Assembly: GCF_019880585.1 (NCBI RefSeq)
Contig: NZ_JAINVV010000005.1
Location: forward strand, 1-64,000
DNA from: Sphingomonas colocasiae
GTDB lineage: Bacteria; Pseudomonadota; Alphaproteobacteria; Sphingomonadales; Sphingomonadaceae
Reading direction: 5' to 3'
Length of the DNA: 64,000 nucleotides
How positions within the stretch are numbered: the first letter of the stretch is position 1; each line of letters starts with the position of its first letter. This document shows, piece by piece, positions 53,666 to 63,472 of the stretch. Position numbers and translations under genes: made by a program. The notes beneath the pieces are model-generated. The model did no database searches and was not told the DNA's origin. It saw only the letters and a list, made by a program, of their open reading frames with translations.

Positions 53666-56530
53666 TCATTTCCGCATTGCTTCGGGAAGACGCACATATT
53701 GCTGGATTTTCGTCGGGTCGATGAGCTTTTCGGCAAGCGCCTTTATGCTCTCGATCGTCACCTGGTCATATTGGACCGGTTCGAACGCGCTGTCTGCGCC
53801 GGACTCCTCGACATAGCGGGTGGAAAGACGACCGGGCCAGAAATAGATGTCATCGTCAAGCGTTGCCAGATAGGTAGCGTCCAGCTGCATGGCCTTTGCC
53901 ACCTCAGCCGCCGTCGGACCATTCTCCCTCAATTTACGCAATTCGTCGATCGCCGCCGCGACCATTCGATCGACGTCGACCGCCTTGCAGTCGAAGCTGA
54001 CCGAGACAGAAAATTCACCGGCGCTTCGCGACATGCTCGCGCCGAACTGTACAGAATATGTCCCGTTCTCTTTCTCGCGCAGCCGGTCGTGAAGGCGTGC
54101 GCGCATAATGTTATTGAAAGCGCGGGTCTTCTTTTCGTCCTCACGCCGGACAGCGACGGGCCCGGCGATCTTCAGGATGACGGATGCGTTCTCGTCGCCC
54201 CCGGCATAAACGGTCTCTTTGACCGCGTCATGCCGCAGTTGAAATGGCCTTTTGCGACCGAATATCTCCGCTGGCCCGGACGAGGGCAGTTTGGACAGAT
54301 ATTTGACCAGAGTCGGCGTGATATCCGCCGGGTCGAATCTCCCTTGGACAACGAACAGGAACTGACCTGCATTGCCCATCATCTGCTGATAATATCCAAG
54401 GGCCATGTCGTAATCGAGCGTGTCGAAATTGCTTGCATCGAGCTTTGGCCGGTCCGCCGAGTGGCGGGATGAAACCTCCCAAACCCGATCCGCGAGAATC
54501 TTCTGGGGTGATTTTTCCCCCAGCTTGTTGAAGTGGTCACGCAACTGGCGGCTATTGAGCCGGAACGCGTCTTCTGAACGCTGCACCTGCGTGAAATGGG
54601 CATGGGTGAGTTGCATCAGCATATCCAGTTCCTTGCGCGGCGCACCCGCGAGATACTGGGTTTCCAGTTCGTCGACACCCGGGGACGTCCAGATCCCGCG
54701 TTCTATACGCAGACGGGCATAATCGAACGGGCTGAGTCCGCCGACGCCACCCAGATAAGCGAGATTACCGGCCTGCCGCGCATTGAGATAGGCGTTGCCA
54801 GACCACGCCTCGGCGCCCATTGGCCGCGTGGCGGCGATGTGGATCTGTCCTCCACGAATGTCCCGCTTGGATAAGTCACGATCCGGCTTGAGGATGATCG
54901 TTACCCCGTTTTCCGGAATGACGACCCTGGTCAGACCCAACTCCTCAAATCGGGTGACTAGGAGGTTCCCGGCATAAGCCGGAAGCTCGACATTCGTCTT
55001 GAGCGTGTCGGCTGAAACTCGCGGTACATAGGCGACCGCCGGACGTTGTTCCGCCTCGTTCATCCAGGCGCGGATGATCGCTTCGGAAGGCATGCTTGCC
55101 AGCAGCTTCGGTGGCGCCAGCAAAAGCAGTTCGCGGTTGGTGCCTTTCCACGCCTCACGCGCCGCTTTGTTGATGTCGGCCAAGGTGATGGATGCGAGGA
55201 TCTGGCGATGGGTACGCTCATAGTCGCCCCAGCTCTGGAACGGACTGGCTTTCACGAAGTGGTCGGTGATAGCCAACACCATGCTGCCTGATGTCAGCGG
55301 ACGCTCCTCCAGCGGCAACTGCTCGGAGAGCAGGTCCCGGCCGAGCAACTGGCGCGCGCGATCGAGTTCGACCTGTTGAAATCCTTCGACCTGAACGGCC
55401 CGGCGAACAGCCAATCCCGCGTCCACGCCTTCCCTCATCCGATCGGGATGAAGCGTGAAATGCGACTGGGTCGTCCTGACCCCGCCGCTGTATCTGCCGC
55501 TGAAGCTGGTGACGTCGGTGTCCTGCGCCGAGCGTGCTTGGACAGGGTCGAAAGTGTCGCGCAGGCGTAGTTCGCGATCCACGTACATCCTCTCCAGCAA
55601 CTGCGTCACGATCTCAGATCGCAACCCCTGATAGCCTGTGGCCTCCGCGCCGCGCGATGCGATGATCTGCCTGAGCTGGACCTCCTTCTGCTCAGGATCG
55701 GTAATGATCCGAAAGCGATCACGAACCGGAATCGGAGCCGGGCGTACGGTTGGAGAACGCTTGCCGACACCACGCGGCAGGTTTCCGAAGGTCTTCCTCA
55801 CCATTGCCTCGACCGCCATCGGGTCGATGTCGCCCACGATGATGATCGCCTGGGTGTCCGGCCGGTACCAGTCGCGGTAATAGCGGAGCACCGGCGCGTC
55901 ATCACTCCGCTGGATTGATGCCTGGCGCTCGTCCCAAGTGTCATAGTATGATGTGATTTCGGGAGCGACCTGATCCATGATCCGCGACTGGCGATTCCGG
56001 CTCCCCAGGATTTCGGCAAGCACAGCCTTTCGTTCCCGTGCGGTATCCTTGACCGAGAGAACTGCACCCTGCGCCCAACCGCGTTGAATACCGAGCGCCT
56101 GCGCGAAGAGCTCGGGCTGGTCGGACGGCAGGCTTAACCGGTAGATCGTGCGATCGTCCGAGGTTTCGGCATTGAAATCAGTCCCGATCTTTCCGCCCCA
56201 GCCCTGGACCCATTCCCAGATCGTGCCCAGATCCCCAGCGACATGATTCGCCACGATATGCTCGACCAGATGGGCATATTCGACCTGATCTCGATCCTGC
56301 TGCATTGTGCCAGCCTTGACGACCAGGCGCATCTCGACCCGCTTGGCCGGCCTTACATTGCGACGGATATAATAGGTAAAGCCGTTTGCGAGCTTGCCGT
56401 GCCGGATTTCGGGATCCAGCTTGATCTCGTTGGCGCTGACCGGTTGAACCACCGCCTTGGCCACGGCCGCACCGTGCAGACCCACGATCATCAGGCTGCA
56501 CGAAATCGGCAGCAGGAATTTGAGACGCAT
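53666..56530 (-). CDS. Periplasmic M16 family zinc peptidase, module 2
   Basis: This is a 954-residue protein. The ATG at 56530 starts a signal peptide (ending AAVAKA) and AAGGAG lies 6 bases upstream. The zincin motif HLVEH is at about residue 88, with the downstream Glu in KAVLAEILGSRN. Two M16 repeats follow, ending YVRLPEAMRK. It is related to the module 1 peptidase but clearly diverged, and its codon use looks less GC-biased than its neighbours. It lies 308 bases after its receptor, with a hairpin between them. Confidence 0.9.
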   Translation of the reverse strand: MRLKFLLPISCSLMIVGLHGAAVAKAVVQPVSANEIKLDPEIRHGKLANGFTYYIRRNVRPAKRVEMRLVVKAGTMQQDRDQVEYAHLVEHIVANHVAGDLGTIWEWVQGWGGKIGTDFNAETSDDRTIYRLSLPSDQPELFAQALGIQRGWAQGAVLSVKDTARERKAVLAEILGSRNRQSRIMDQVAPEITSYYDTWDERQASIQRSDDAPVLRYYRDWYRPDTQAIIIVGDIDPMAVEAMVRKTFGNLPRGVGKRSPTVRPAPIPVRDRFRIITDPEQKEVQLRQIIASRGAEATGYQGLRSEIVTQLLERMYVDRELRLRDTFDPVQARSAQDTDVTSFSGRYSGGVRTTQSHFTLHPDRMREGVDAGLAVRRAVQVEGFQQVELDRARQLLGRDLLSEQLPLEERPLTSGSMVLAITDHFVKASPFQSWGDYERTHRQILASITLADINKAAREAWKGTNRELLLLAPPKLLASMPSEAIIRAWMNEAEQRPAVAYVPRVSADTLKTNVELPAYAGNLLVTRFEELGLTRVVIPENGVTIILKPDRDLSKRDIRGGQIHIAATRPMGAEAWSGNAYLNARQAGNLAYLGGVGGLSPFDYARLRIERGIWTSPGVDELETQYLAGAPRKELDMLMQLTHAHFTQVQRSEDAFRLNSRQLRDHFNKLGEKSPQKILADRVWEVSSRHSADRPKLDASNFDTLDYDMALGYYQQMMGNAGQFLFVVQGRFDPADITPTLVKYLSKLPSSGPAEIFGRKRPFQLRHDAVKETVYAGGDENASVILKIAGPVAVRREDEKKTRAFNNIMRARLHDRLREKENGTYSVQFGASMSRSAGEFSVSVSFDCKAVDVDRMVAAAIDELRKLRENGPTAAEVAKAMQLDATYLATLDDDIYFWPGRLSTRYVEESGADSAFEPVQYDQVTIESIKALAEKLIDPTKIQQYVRLPEAMRK

Positions 56531-56692
56531 AACATACTCCTTGAGGAAGATTTGCTGACCGGCCCCCACTGCCGTCACAAATGAGATCACCGAGGACGGC
56601 CTCGCTTCGCTCGAGTGAATTCGGCACAGATCCTGGCTTGAGACAGTATGGGCCTGCCTTTGATGCTCCCGGCATTGGTGAAATCGACGGGC

Positions 56693-56717
56693 CGAGGCAG
56701 CCTCCTCAGCTGCCTCG
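56693..56717. terminator. Perfect hairpin between receptor 2 and M16 peptidase 2
   Basis: CGAGGCAGC (56693-56701) and GCTGCCTCG (56709-56717) form a 9-bp perfect stem with a 7-base loop. It sits in the 308-base gap 56531-56838, which has no supported gene. No T-run follows on the transcribed strand, so it could be an attenuator, an mRNA-stabilising hairpin or a factor-dependent stop. Confidence 0.45.
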
Positions 56718-56838
56718 TCGCTGTTTCCCCCGCTCAAGCTCCCGGGATGGCCAGCCGGCGACACGACCTGCTGCTCTGCGGCGGAGTGCTGCGGAACCGG
56801 ACGGAAAACACGTTGTCATGCCTCGGTCCGACGCGAGT

Positions 56839-59800
56839 TCAGAACGTCGCCGAAATTCCTGCCGAGACTCTGCGGCCGCCATGATATTTGGCGCCTGTAT
56901 AATATTTGGGCGTCTTGTCGACGCCACCGATCGTGGTTTCGAACTGCGCATCGGTTGGGCCACGTAGAAGATCGTTCGCCTGGAGAACAAACCGCATCTG
57001 GGCCCCCACGATCTTGAAGTTATAGACGGCCTGAAAATCGAGCGACTGGAACGATTCTTCGTGCTGCCCCATATTGTAGCTTCCGATCGAGGTCTGCATC
57101 CGAGACTGCTTCGAGAAGAACAGCGATGCGTCCAGCCCCCATCCCGAATAGGTCAGCCCGGCCGTCCCGGAATGCTTGGGAGAATTGTCGAATGGCGCCT
57201 TCTGGAAATACGCGATGTTCTCATATCCCTGAAATGATCCGGAAGCATCGTAGATAGGCTTCGGCCAATTGCCCTGCCACGTCTTCTCGCTCTTGCTATA
57301 TGTGTAATTCAGGTAAACTCCCAAACCCGACAGGAAGCCCGGCAGAAAATTCAGCCGTTTCTCGAATGCAACTTCGCCGCCCCATATCGTAGCGACCTTG
57401 GGATTATTGACCGGCCTTGTCCACGTGATGAAGACGTCGGACGGGAGGTTATCGAGAACCGGATGATCTGGTAGATCAAGACCATCAAGAAGATTCTGAT
57501 CGGAGATCGCGTTGCTTTCGATGAGATTCGAAATCCGCTTCAGCCACATGTTCAGCTTCAGAACGCCGACATTCTTGTCATACCATTCCAAACCTACATC
57601 GAAATTATGCGTCCAGGCCGGCTTGAGGTTCGGATTACCCTCCGATACACCAAGCAATGGCTGCGTATTACCGGGTCCGTAAGCACGCATTGCATAGTAG
57701 ACTAGCCCCCGTTCGCTGTTGAGCTGGCTGATCTGGGGACGGGCGACCGTCGAGAAATATCCGCCGCGGAAAACCAGGGCCTCGCTTGGCCGGAAATTGA
57801 CCAGCAGTCGTGGCAGGTAATCGGTCGCCACGCCGACGCCATTGAAGATGCGGAGATTCGCATCGTAAAATGCGTCATCCCGGACGCTGTTCTCATCAAG
57901 GATCGTTGTTGAATTCGCAAAGGCCGCGTTGGTGCGCGTGCGATTGATGCGCAAGCCTGGGATGATCTCGACCCTGCCGATGTCGGCACGAAGCTGGACA
58001 TAGCCCGCAAGCGTGTCCTCCTTCGTATGCATATCGTCGATCAACGGCCGGCTGGGGGTTACCGAACGGCGCATCAGACCGCGATCGACATAGGAGTCAA
58101 GCGCCCCCAGAAACTGCCTGATCGATGCCTCGCTCAACAGATTATATGGGGAATTCGCGCCGGTTGCCGCATCGAATGCCACCGTCTCGAACTCGACCAG
58201 CTCAGCAGCAAGGGGATAGAGGTTTCCACCGTTCGGCAGCCCCGCATAGTAGACGCTGCTCCTCGGTATATTTTTGAAATATGACCCGGTATATTGAACG
58301 CCGACATCGATATATTTCAGAATGCTACCCTGAAAATCATATCGAGCGTTGAATTCACCATCCTTATTCTCCGATCGCCCACGCCTATCGACCTGACCGG
58401 ACGCACTCAGAATATAGACGCCCGGCGTTTGCGCCAATTGCAACCCTGCTGCCGTCAATAGCGGCTGCGGAATGCCACGCCCGATACGCGGACCAAAGGC
58501 GGTGATGATTGTGCCGGTGGCAGGGTCGATCGCGCTCGCGGCAACGTTCGCGCTGTTCACCGGCAACGATCGGGAGGTCATGAAGCTATATTCGCCGGGA
58601 GTCACCGACGCACCGCGCGAATAGCCGCCCCTATAGTCCAGCGTCAGCGCGCCGAACACGCTCTTGCCGCGGAAGCTGACGGAGTCCGTGGCGCTGCGGT
58701 CATCGTCTTTGAGCCTGCCCGAATTGGAGCCGCTCAGGCGGACTGGAGCGGTCATGATGTAGCGCAGCGCTCCGCCTTCCGCCGCGACCGGAGCAAGCGT
58801 GGAGTAGTTGTTGACACCACTCAATCCGTAAGCATTGTAAAGCGTGTCGGCGGCGCGCTCGCTTCGATTATAGTCCATCCTCAGGCTGGTGCTGTTATCG
58901 ATCTTCCATTCCGAAGAAACCGAATAGGTGGACGTCTCCGATTTCACCCGGTCATAATTCGCGTAGGCACCAGTTACATAATATTGCCCGCCTTCATAAA
59001 ATGGAAATGACACACGTGGATCGAGATCTCGCGTCATGGCGGGCGTGCCGTCCGAATTTAGCGGTAGGTAAGCGCCGAATATGCCATTTATGCCATAGGC
59101 ATATGTCCGGGCATCCTGCTTGCGGCGCTGATAGGATGCGCTGATCCCGAAATTATCGCTCGCCCCAAACCGCAATGATGCCGTGCCGGATAGCGAGTAT
59201 TCGCTGCCGAACCCCTTCGCTCGACGAGTGCCATCGACACTGACGTTGAAGTAACGCTTGGGACGATCAAGCGGGGATTTGGTTTCGATCTCGACGAGCC
59301 CACCGGTGCCCGCGCTGTCCTGCCTAGCGCTCAGGGTCTTGCTGATCCGGATTTCCGAGACAGAGTCCGCCAGAAGCGCCGAGAGATCCGCCGATCGCCC
59401 GATCCCGCTCGATTCCGGCAAGGCGATGCCGTTGAGCTTTACCTGATTGTAGTCGGGCGAGAGGCCACGGATGACGATATTGGTGCCGTCACCCGTATCC
59501 GCATTTTGGAGGAAAGAAATGCCCGGCGCACGCCGCAGTGCGTCGGAAATCGTTGTCCCGTTGAAATTGCCGAGCAGGTCGCCAGACACGATCGTGGAAC
59601 TGTTCTCGCCCATCCGCTCCTGGTTGAGCGCCTGCGCGCGCGCGGACACCTGGCCCATCACGATGATCTCGCGGTCCTGCCCCGCCGCCAACGTGATCGG
59701 CGCGCTCGCCGTCTCGCGGGGGGTGACCGTCACCACCATGCTCGTGGCAGGATAGCCCAGGTAGGAGACGCGCAGCGTCACATCGCCCGCACGCACGTTC

Positions 59801-60312
59801 GCGAACCGGAAATTGCCCAGCTCGTCGGTCGCGACGACGTCGCCGGTCTCCTCTATCTCGACCCTCGCACCCTTCAGCGCTGCTCCGGTCGTCGCCTCGT
59901 TCAGGCTCCCGACGATCGTGCCGCGCCCCGGGCGGACTTCGGCGCTCCCGTCACCGGAAGCGCCGGCGACGTTTCCCGCCGCACTCGCGGCGATCACGAA
60001 GGAGGTGCCGCTGCCCTTGCGGATCGACAGCCCCGATCCCTCGAGCAGCTTCTCGAGCGCGGCGGCGGCCGAATAGCTTCCCTTCAACGCCGGAGCATGC
60101 TTGCCGCGCACCAGTTCCATGGGCGCCGCCACCTGACGGTTCGACTGGCGGGAATATTCCAGGATCGCGGATGCGAGCGGCTGGGCCGGTATGTCGAACG
60201 CCTGGGAGGCCTCCTGGGCCGACGCGCTTGCCGGCGCCAGCAGCGCGAGCGGCGATGCGCAGCTCATCAGGAACGCGGCGAAGCCGCTGGTCGTGTGACG
60301 CCTGGTGTTCAT
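56839..60312 (-). CDS. STN-domain TonB-dependent receptor, module 2
   Basis: This is a 1157-residue protein. It has a signal peptide (ending ASASAQ), an STN domain at about residues 37-110 (AFDIPAQPLASAILEYSRQSN, AAAALEKLLEGSGLSIRKG), a regulatory-like domain (GSLNEATTGAALKGARVEI), TonB-box candidate EIIVMG, the plug (DLLGNFNGTTISDALRRAPG) and a barrel ending VSAGISATF. Through the plug it is close to receptor 1, while the barrel is diverged and its DNA is visibly less GC-rich below about 59.3 kb. GGGGGGAG precedes the ATG. It signals presumably to the FecR upstream. Confidence 0.95.
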   Translation of the reverse strand: MNTRRHTTSGFAAFLMSCASPLALLAPASASAQEASQAFDIPAQPLASAILEYSRQSNRQVAAPMELVRGKHAPALKGSYSAAAALEKLLEGSGLSIRKGSGTSFVIAASAAGNVAGASGDGSAEVRPGRGTIVGSLNEATTGAALKGARVEIEETGDVVATDELGNFRFANVRAGDVTLRVSYLGYPATSMVVTVTPRETASAPITLAAGQDREIIVMGQVSARAQALNQERMGENSSTIVSGDLLGNFNGTTISDALRRAPGISFLQNADTGDGTNIVIRGLSPDYNQVKLNGIALPESSGIGRSADLSALLADSVSEIRISKTLSARQDSAGTGGLVEIETKSPLDRPKRYFNVSVDGTRRAKGFGSEYSLSGTASLRFGASDNFGISASYQRRKQDARTYAYGINGIFGAYLPLNSDGTPAMTRDLDPRVSFPFYEGGQYYVTGAYANYDRVKSETSTYSVSSEWKIDNSTSLRMDYNRSERAADTLYNAYGLSGVNNYSTLAPVAAEGGALRYIMTAPVRLSGSNSGRLKDDDRSATDSVSFRGKSVFGALTLDYRGGYSRGASVTPGEYSFMTSRSLPVNSANVAASAIDPATGTIITAFGPRIGRGIPQPLLTAAGLQLAQTPGVYILSASGQVDRRGRSENKDGEFNARYDFQGSILKYIDVGVQYTGSYFKNIPRSSVYYAGLPNGGNLYPLAAELVEFETVAFDAATGANSPYNLLSEASIRQFLGALDSYVDRGLMRRSVTPSRPLIDDMHTKEDTLAGYVQLRADIGRVEIIPGLRINRTRTNAAFANSTTILDENSVRDDAFYDANLRIFNGVGVATDYLPRLLVNFRPSEALVFRGGYFSTVARPQISQLNSERGLVYYAMRAYGPGNTQPLLGVSEGNPNLKPAWTHNFDVGLEWYDKNVGVLKLNMWLKRISNLIESNAISDQNLLDGLDLPDHPVLDNLPSDVFITWTRPVNNPKVATIWGGEVAFEKRLNFLPGFLSGLGVYLNYTYSKSEKTWQGNWPKPIYDASGSFQGYENIAYFQKAPFDNSPKHSGTAGLTYSGWGLDASLFFSKQSRMQTSIGSYNMGQHEESFQSLDFQAVYNFKIVGAQMRFVLQANDLLRGPTDAQFETTIGGVDKTPKYYTGAKYHGGRRVSAGISATF

Positions 60313-60467
60313 GTCAATCTCCCCCCTTTGGGCCGCCCGGCGCGTCTTTCGCGCCTGGGCCAGCATGGTGAGGACGAACGCCGTGCATCAGCTGACAGGG
60401 GGGCTCATGAAATTTTTGTGACGGCCCGATCCGGACGACCGCGCCACGCGCACATGCACGTCCATGC

Positions 60468-61466
60468 TCACCGCTTCGCCCGATCGATCACGATCGCGCC
60501 GTCGCTCTCGCGGCGGATCTCGGCCTTCACCAGCATCGGCAAATTGCCGACGAAGCTCTCGATCTCGTCGGGACGTAGCGACACCGCGATCCGCGCATTG
60601 CCGAGCGCCGGATCGGCGATGCGAAGCCCTGGCGCGTGATAGCGGTTGAGATCCTCGACTATGTCGCTGAGCGGCGCGTCGAAATAGGTGAGCCGCCCGG
60701 TCCGCCAGCCACCGGGCACGGTCTCGATCGCGGCGACCTTGGCCAGCGGCGGAGCCACGTCGAGCAGCCCGACCGAAAGCGGCGTGTCGATCGCCTGGCT
60801 CGCGCGCAGCGTACTCACCTGCCCCGACGCGAACACGCGCGCCGGCGCCTTCACCTCGACCACGCCCTCGAGCACCGAGACCTTGACCCTCTCGGCACTC
60901 CTGCGGACGTCGAACTTGGTGCCGAGCACGCGCACGCGCGTGTCGCCAGCCAGGACGAGGAAAGGCCGGTGCACGTCGCGCGCGACCTCGAAAAAGGCCT
61001 CGCCGCGCACGAGCGAGACACGCCGTTCCCCCGCCGACAGATCGACCTCGATCGCGGAATCCGCGCCGAGCGTCACCCGGCTGCCGTCGGCGAGCGCGAT
61101 GACGCGCGTCTGCGCGATCGGTGTCCGGGCGGACATGTCGGGACGATCGAGGAACCACAGGCTCGCCAGTCCGGCTAGCACGAGCGACGCGGCGACAGCG
61201 GACCAGCGCGCCGCCCGGGGGGCCCAAGACCAACGCCCCGCGGCCACGCCACCGCCGGCTTCGTCCGGCACCAGCTCCGAAAGATGTGACAGGGACGCGA
61301 TGTCCTCCAGCGTCAGCCAGAGCCGCTCGAAAGCCTCGGCGTGACGCGGATCGGCCTCCATCCAGGCGAAGAAGGCCTCGTCGCGCTCGGTGCTCCGCAC
61401 GGTTTCGCGGCGATGCGCGACCCAGGTGGCGGCCTCCGCCATGATGTCTTCGGAAATGGGGGTCAT
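60468..61466 (-). CDS. FecR-family anti-sigma / signal transducer, module 2
   Basis: This is a 332-residue protein. The N-terminal DUF4880-like part is AATWVAHRRETVRSTERDEAFFAWMEADPRHAEAFERLW; the membrane helix is about residues 85-100 (SAVAASLVLAGLASLWFL). The FecR domain shows DGSRVTLGADSAIEVDL, LVRGEAFFEVARDVHRPFLVLAG and VLGTKFDVRR. The C-terminus, with FDAPLSDIVEDLNRYHAPGLRI, resembles the STN-type contact region. It is coupled to the sigma gene by an ATGA overlap and precedes receptor 2 by 155 bases. Confidence 0.93.
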   Translation of the reverse strand: MTPISEDIMAEAATWVAHRRETVRSTERDEAFFAWMEADPRHAEAFERLWLTLEDIASLSHLSELVPDEAGGGVAAGRWSWAPRAARWSAVAASLVLAGLASLWFLDRPDMSARTPIAQTRVIALADGSRVTLGADSAIEVDLSAGERRVSLVRGEAFFEVARDVHRPFLVLAGDTRVRVLGTKFDVRRSAERVKVSVLEGVVEVKAPARVFASGQVSTLRASQAIDTPLSVGLLDVAPPLAKVAAIETVPGGWRTGRLTYFDAPLSDIVEDLNRYHAPGLRIADPALGNARIAVSLRPDEIESFVGNLPMLVKAEIRRESDGAIVIDRAKR

Positions 61467-62023
61467 GATGGGTCTCCAGCCGCGTCGGCTGCCGCGAGCG
61501 CACGCTCGCATTCGAGGATGGCGTCGGCGCCGAGCTGGACGACCCGGGTGCGCGACAGATTGAGGCGGCGGGCGATCTCACTATAGCCCAGGCCCTGGAC
61601 GGCATGGAGGATGATGACGGTGCGCCGTTTCTCCTCAAGGCCACGGATCGCCGCCTCGACGATCTCCAGCCGCTGACGGCCAGACAGGACGCGCTCGATA
61701 TCCTCGTTGACCCCGGCCTGGTCGGGATCGCCCAGTTCGCCCTCGGGATCGAGGCGCTCGCGGATCTTGGCCTGGCGGCGGATGTCGATCGAGAGATTGC
61801 GCGCGCAGCGGAAAAGGAAACCCCGGGCATTGTCAATCCGCTCGGGGGCATCGAGCGCGATGAAGCGTTCGAACGCCATCTGCGCCACTTCCTCGGGGTC
61901 CGGCGGACCGGAACCGAAGGCGGCACGGACATAGCGGCACAGCGCCGGCCAATGCTCGCGAAAGGCGCGCTCGACGATCGCCCGGCCCCCGCCAACTTGC
62001 CCACCCGGCTCCGTCCCGATCAT
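61463..62023 (-). CDS. FecI-type ECF sigma factor, module 2
   Basis: This is a 186-residue protein. AAGGA lies 5 bases before the ATG at 62023, which is preferred over a longer frame. Region 2 is DPEEVAQMAFERFIALDAPERIDNARGFLFRCARNLSIDIRRQ; region 4 is LEEKRRTVIILHAVQGLGYSEIARRLNLSRTRVVQLGADAI. It heads module 2. The promoter motif found in module 1 is not seen upstream of it or of receptor 2, so the two modules probably use different sigma specificities. Confidence 0.92.
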   Translation of the reverse strand: MIGTEPGGQVGGGRAIVERAFREHWPALCRYVRAAFGSGPPDPEEVAQMAFERFIALDAPERIDNARGFLFRCARNLSIDIRRQAKIRERLDPEGELGDPDQAGVNEDIERVLSGRQRLEIVEAAIRGLEEKRRTVIILHAVQGLGYSEIARRLNLSRTRVVQLGADAILECERALAAADAAGDPS

Positions 62024-62698
62024 CGCCGTCCTTGCGCTGCCGAGCGTCGAAGAGAGCGCAACTTGCCTACGACCGCAAGCGGGCCCGGCACGCACGCTCC
62101 GCAATGCTCCACCGGCGCCCGGCCGCCCGCCCATGGCGCGCGCGTCAGACAAGACCCGTCACGGACCACCAGGCGGCCCGCCCTCCCCTCCAGCATATCC
62201 CCCACGCCTTCATCATCCCTGCTCCAGACCGCGACATTTCCGGCTGAAGAGGACGACGAACGAGAGCGGCGCTTTGACACCCCCCGAGGATCAATCTTCT
62301 ACATATTCACCGCAATCCTCGAAGAAACGCGATAAAGGCAGGACGAAGACAGATCAGCCTCACCGATCGATCTCCCGAGGCGTGAGGACGCGGATGGGCC
62401 GAAATCGCACTCGTGACGAGTGCCGGATGAATGGCAAATAGACCCTCAAACCCAGAGCATTCTGCTGCCCCACCTCACGGAATCGGCACAGTGGAGGCCC
62501 CACGAGTTTGGCAACGAAATAAAGCCAACCACATTGATACCCCCTTGAAAAATTGCCTTGTATCGGCACACATTTCTGGCTGCGAAGTGACCAGCACCGC
62601 CAGTCAGGTCAGCGATCCGGTCACAGGCACCGAAAATCAGCGGCGAACTCTCCGAAACCAGCGCAAGTGAGTAAGGCTCGATCTGCCCGGAGCTCCAC
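62024..62698. other. Gene-poor region upstream of module 2
   Basis: No coding sequence is convincing here. Short open frames on both strands lack ribosome sites and recognisable products. The promoter of the leftward sigma gene must lie in the right-hand part of its upstream sequence, but no clear -35/-10 pair stands out. The stretch from about 62270 onward is less GC-rich than the modules. Confidence 0.4.
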
Positions 62699-63403
62699 TC
62701 AAGTAGCCACCGGCACGGCGAGCGGCCAGCCATGACAGCGAAAGTCGAGGAACAGCATTACGCCGAGCAGCACACCGCCGCCCCATCCGAGCAAGGCATG
62801 AAGAATGGGCCAGGGGCTTCGCTTGTCGAATGCGTTGACGCTTCCGACCGCAACAACGCCCGGCATGGTCGCAAGCGCGAACCAGCGATGATAGCCATGC
62901 CCTGCCAGCCAAGCCCAACGCTCGTCCAGCCATGGCTGTAGCGCATCACGGTGCGCCCAGTGCTCGGCGAGAAGATCGGCGAATAAAAAGCGGCTCTCCG
63001 CCGGGATCTGCAGCTGCACGGCCGACCAGCAGCCGAAGATTGCGACAACGGCCAAGACTGAGGAATATTGCTGAACCAACGGGTCGGTGCCCGCGCTTCC
63101 ACCGCCTGACGAGGAGCCTGCCATCCACATCTCATCGGGCTTATCGGGGCGACTGGTCGATGGCGTTTGGTTAGAAAGAATGCGCCTTTTGTGCGATTGG
63201 TCGGCTTCGCCGAGAATCGGTCCAGCAGGTTGATCAACCGGAACGGCCCGAAGTATCAATTCTCCGCCAATAAATTCGATATGGCGGCGAGAGATCGCCT
63301 TGGCGAGCGCCACACCATCTCCATAAACTCGACCGAGTGTTTGGCGCGCTTGTACGTCGCGTGCCAACTGCACAAAATTCAACTCTTCGTGCTCAGACAG
63401 CAA
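62699..63403 (-). CDS. Hypothetical protein with C-terminal membrane segments
   Basis: The protein is up to 234 residues from a TTG at 63403; an ATG at 63130 would give 143 residues, and neither has a good ribosome site. Three hydrophobic stretches lie in the C-terminal part (SSVLAVVAIFGCWSAVQL, FALATMPGVVAVGSVNAF, LLGWGGGVLLGVMLFLDF). Between the first two are repeated Trp/His patches (AEHWAHRDALQPWLDERWAWLAGHGYHRW). No family is recognised. The start is uncertain and the N-terminal 90 residues may not be translated. Confidence 0.4.
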   Translation of the reverse strand: MLSEHEELNFVQLARDVQARQTLGRVYGDGVALAKAISRRHIEFIGGELILRAVPVDQPAGPILGEADQSHKRRILSNQTPSTSRPDKPDEMWMAGSSSGGGSAGTDPLVQQYSSVLAVVAIFGCWSAVQLQIPAESRFLFADLLAEHWAHRDALQPWLDERWAWLAGHGYHRWFALATMPGVVAVGSVNAFDKRSPWPILHALLGWGGGVLLGVMLFLDFRCHGWPLAVPVAT

Positions 63404-63472
63404 CGGAAACTAATGGAAATCTTTTGACAATGGAGCCTGAACGGTCTTCGCGACTATTCAGGCTTCAAAAGG

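Noticed and set aside
62431-62670. Possible 79-residue rightward gene in the gap before the last leftward genes
   Set aside because: There is no ribosome site, no recognisable domain or signal, and competing frames of similar length on the other strand.
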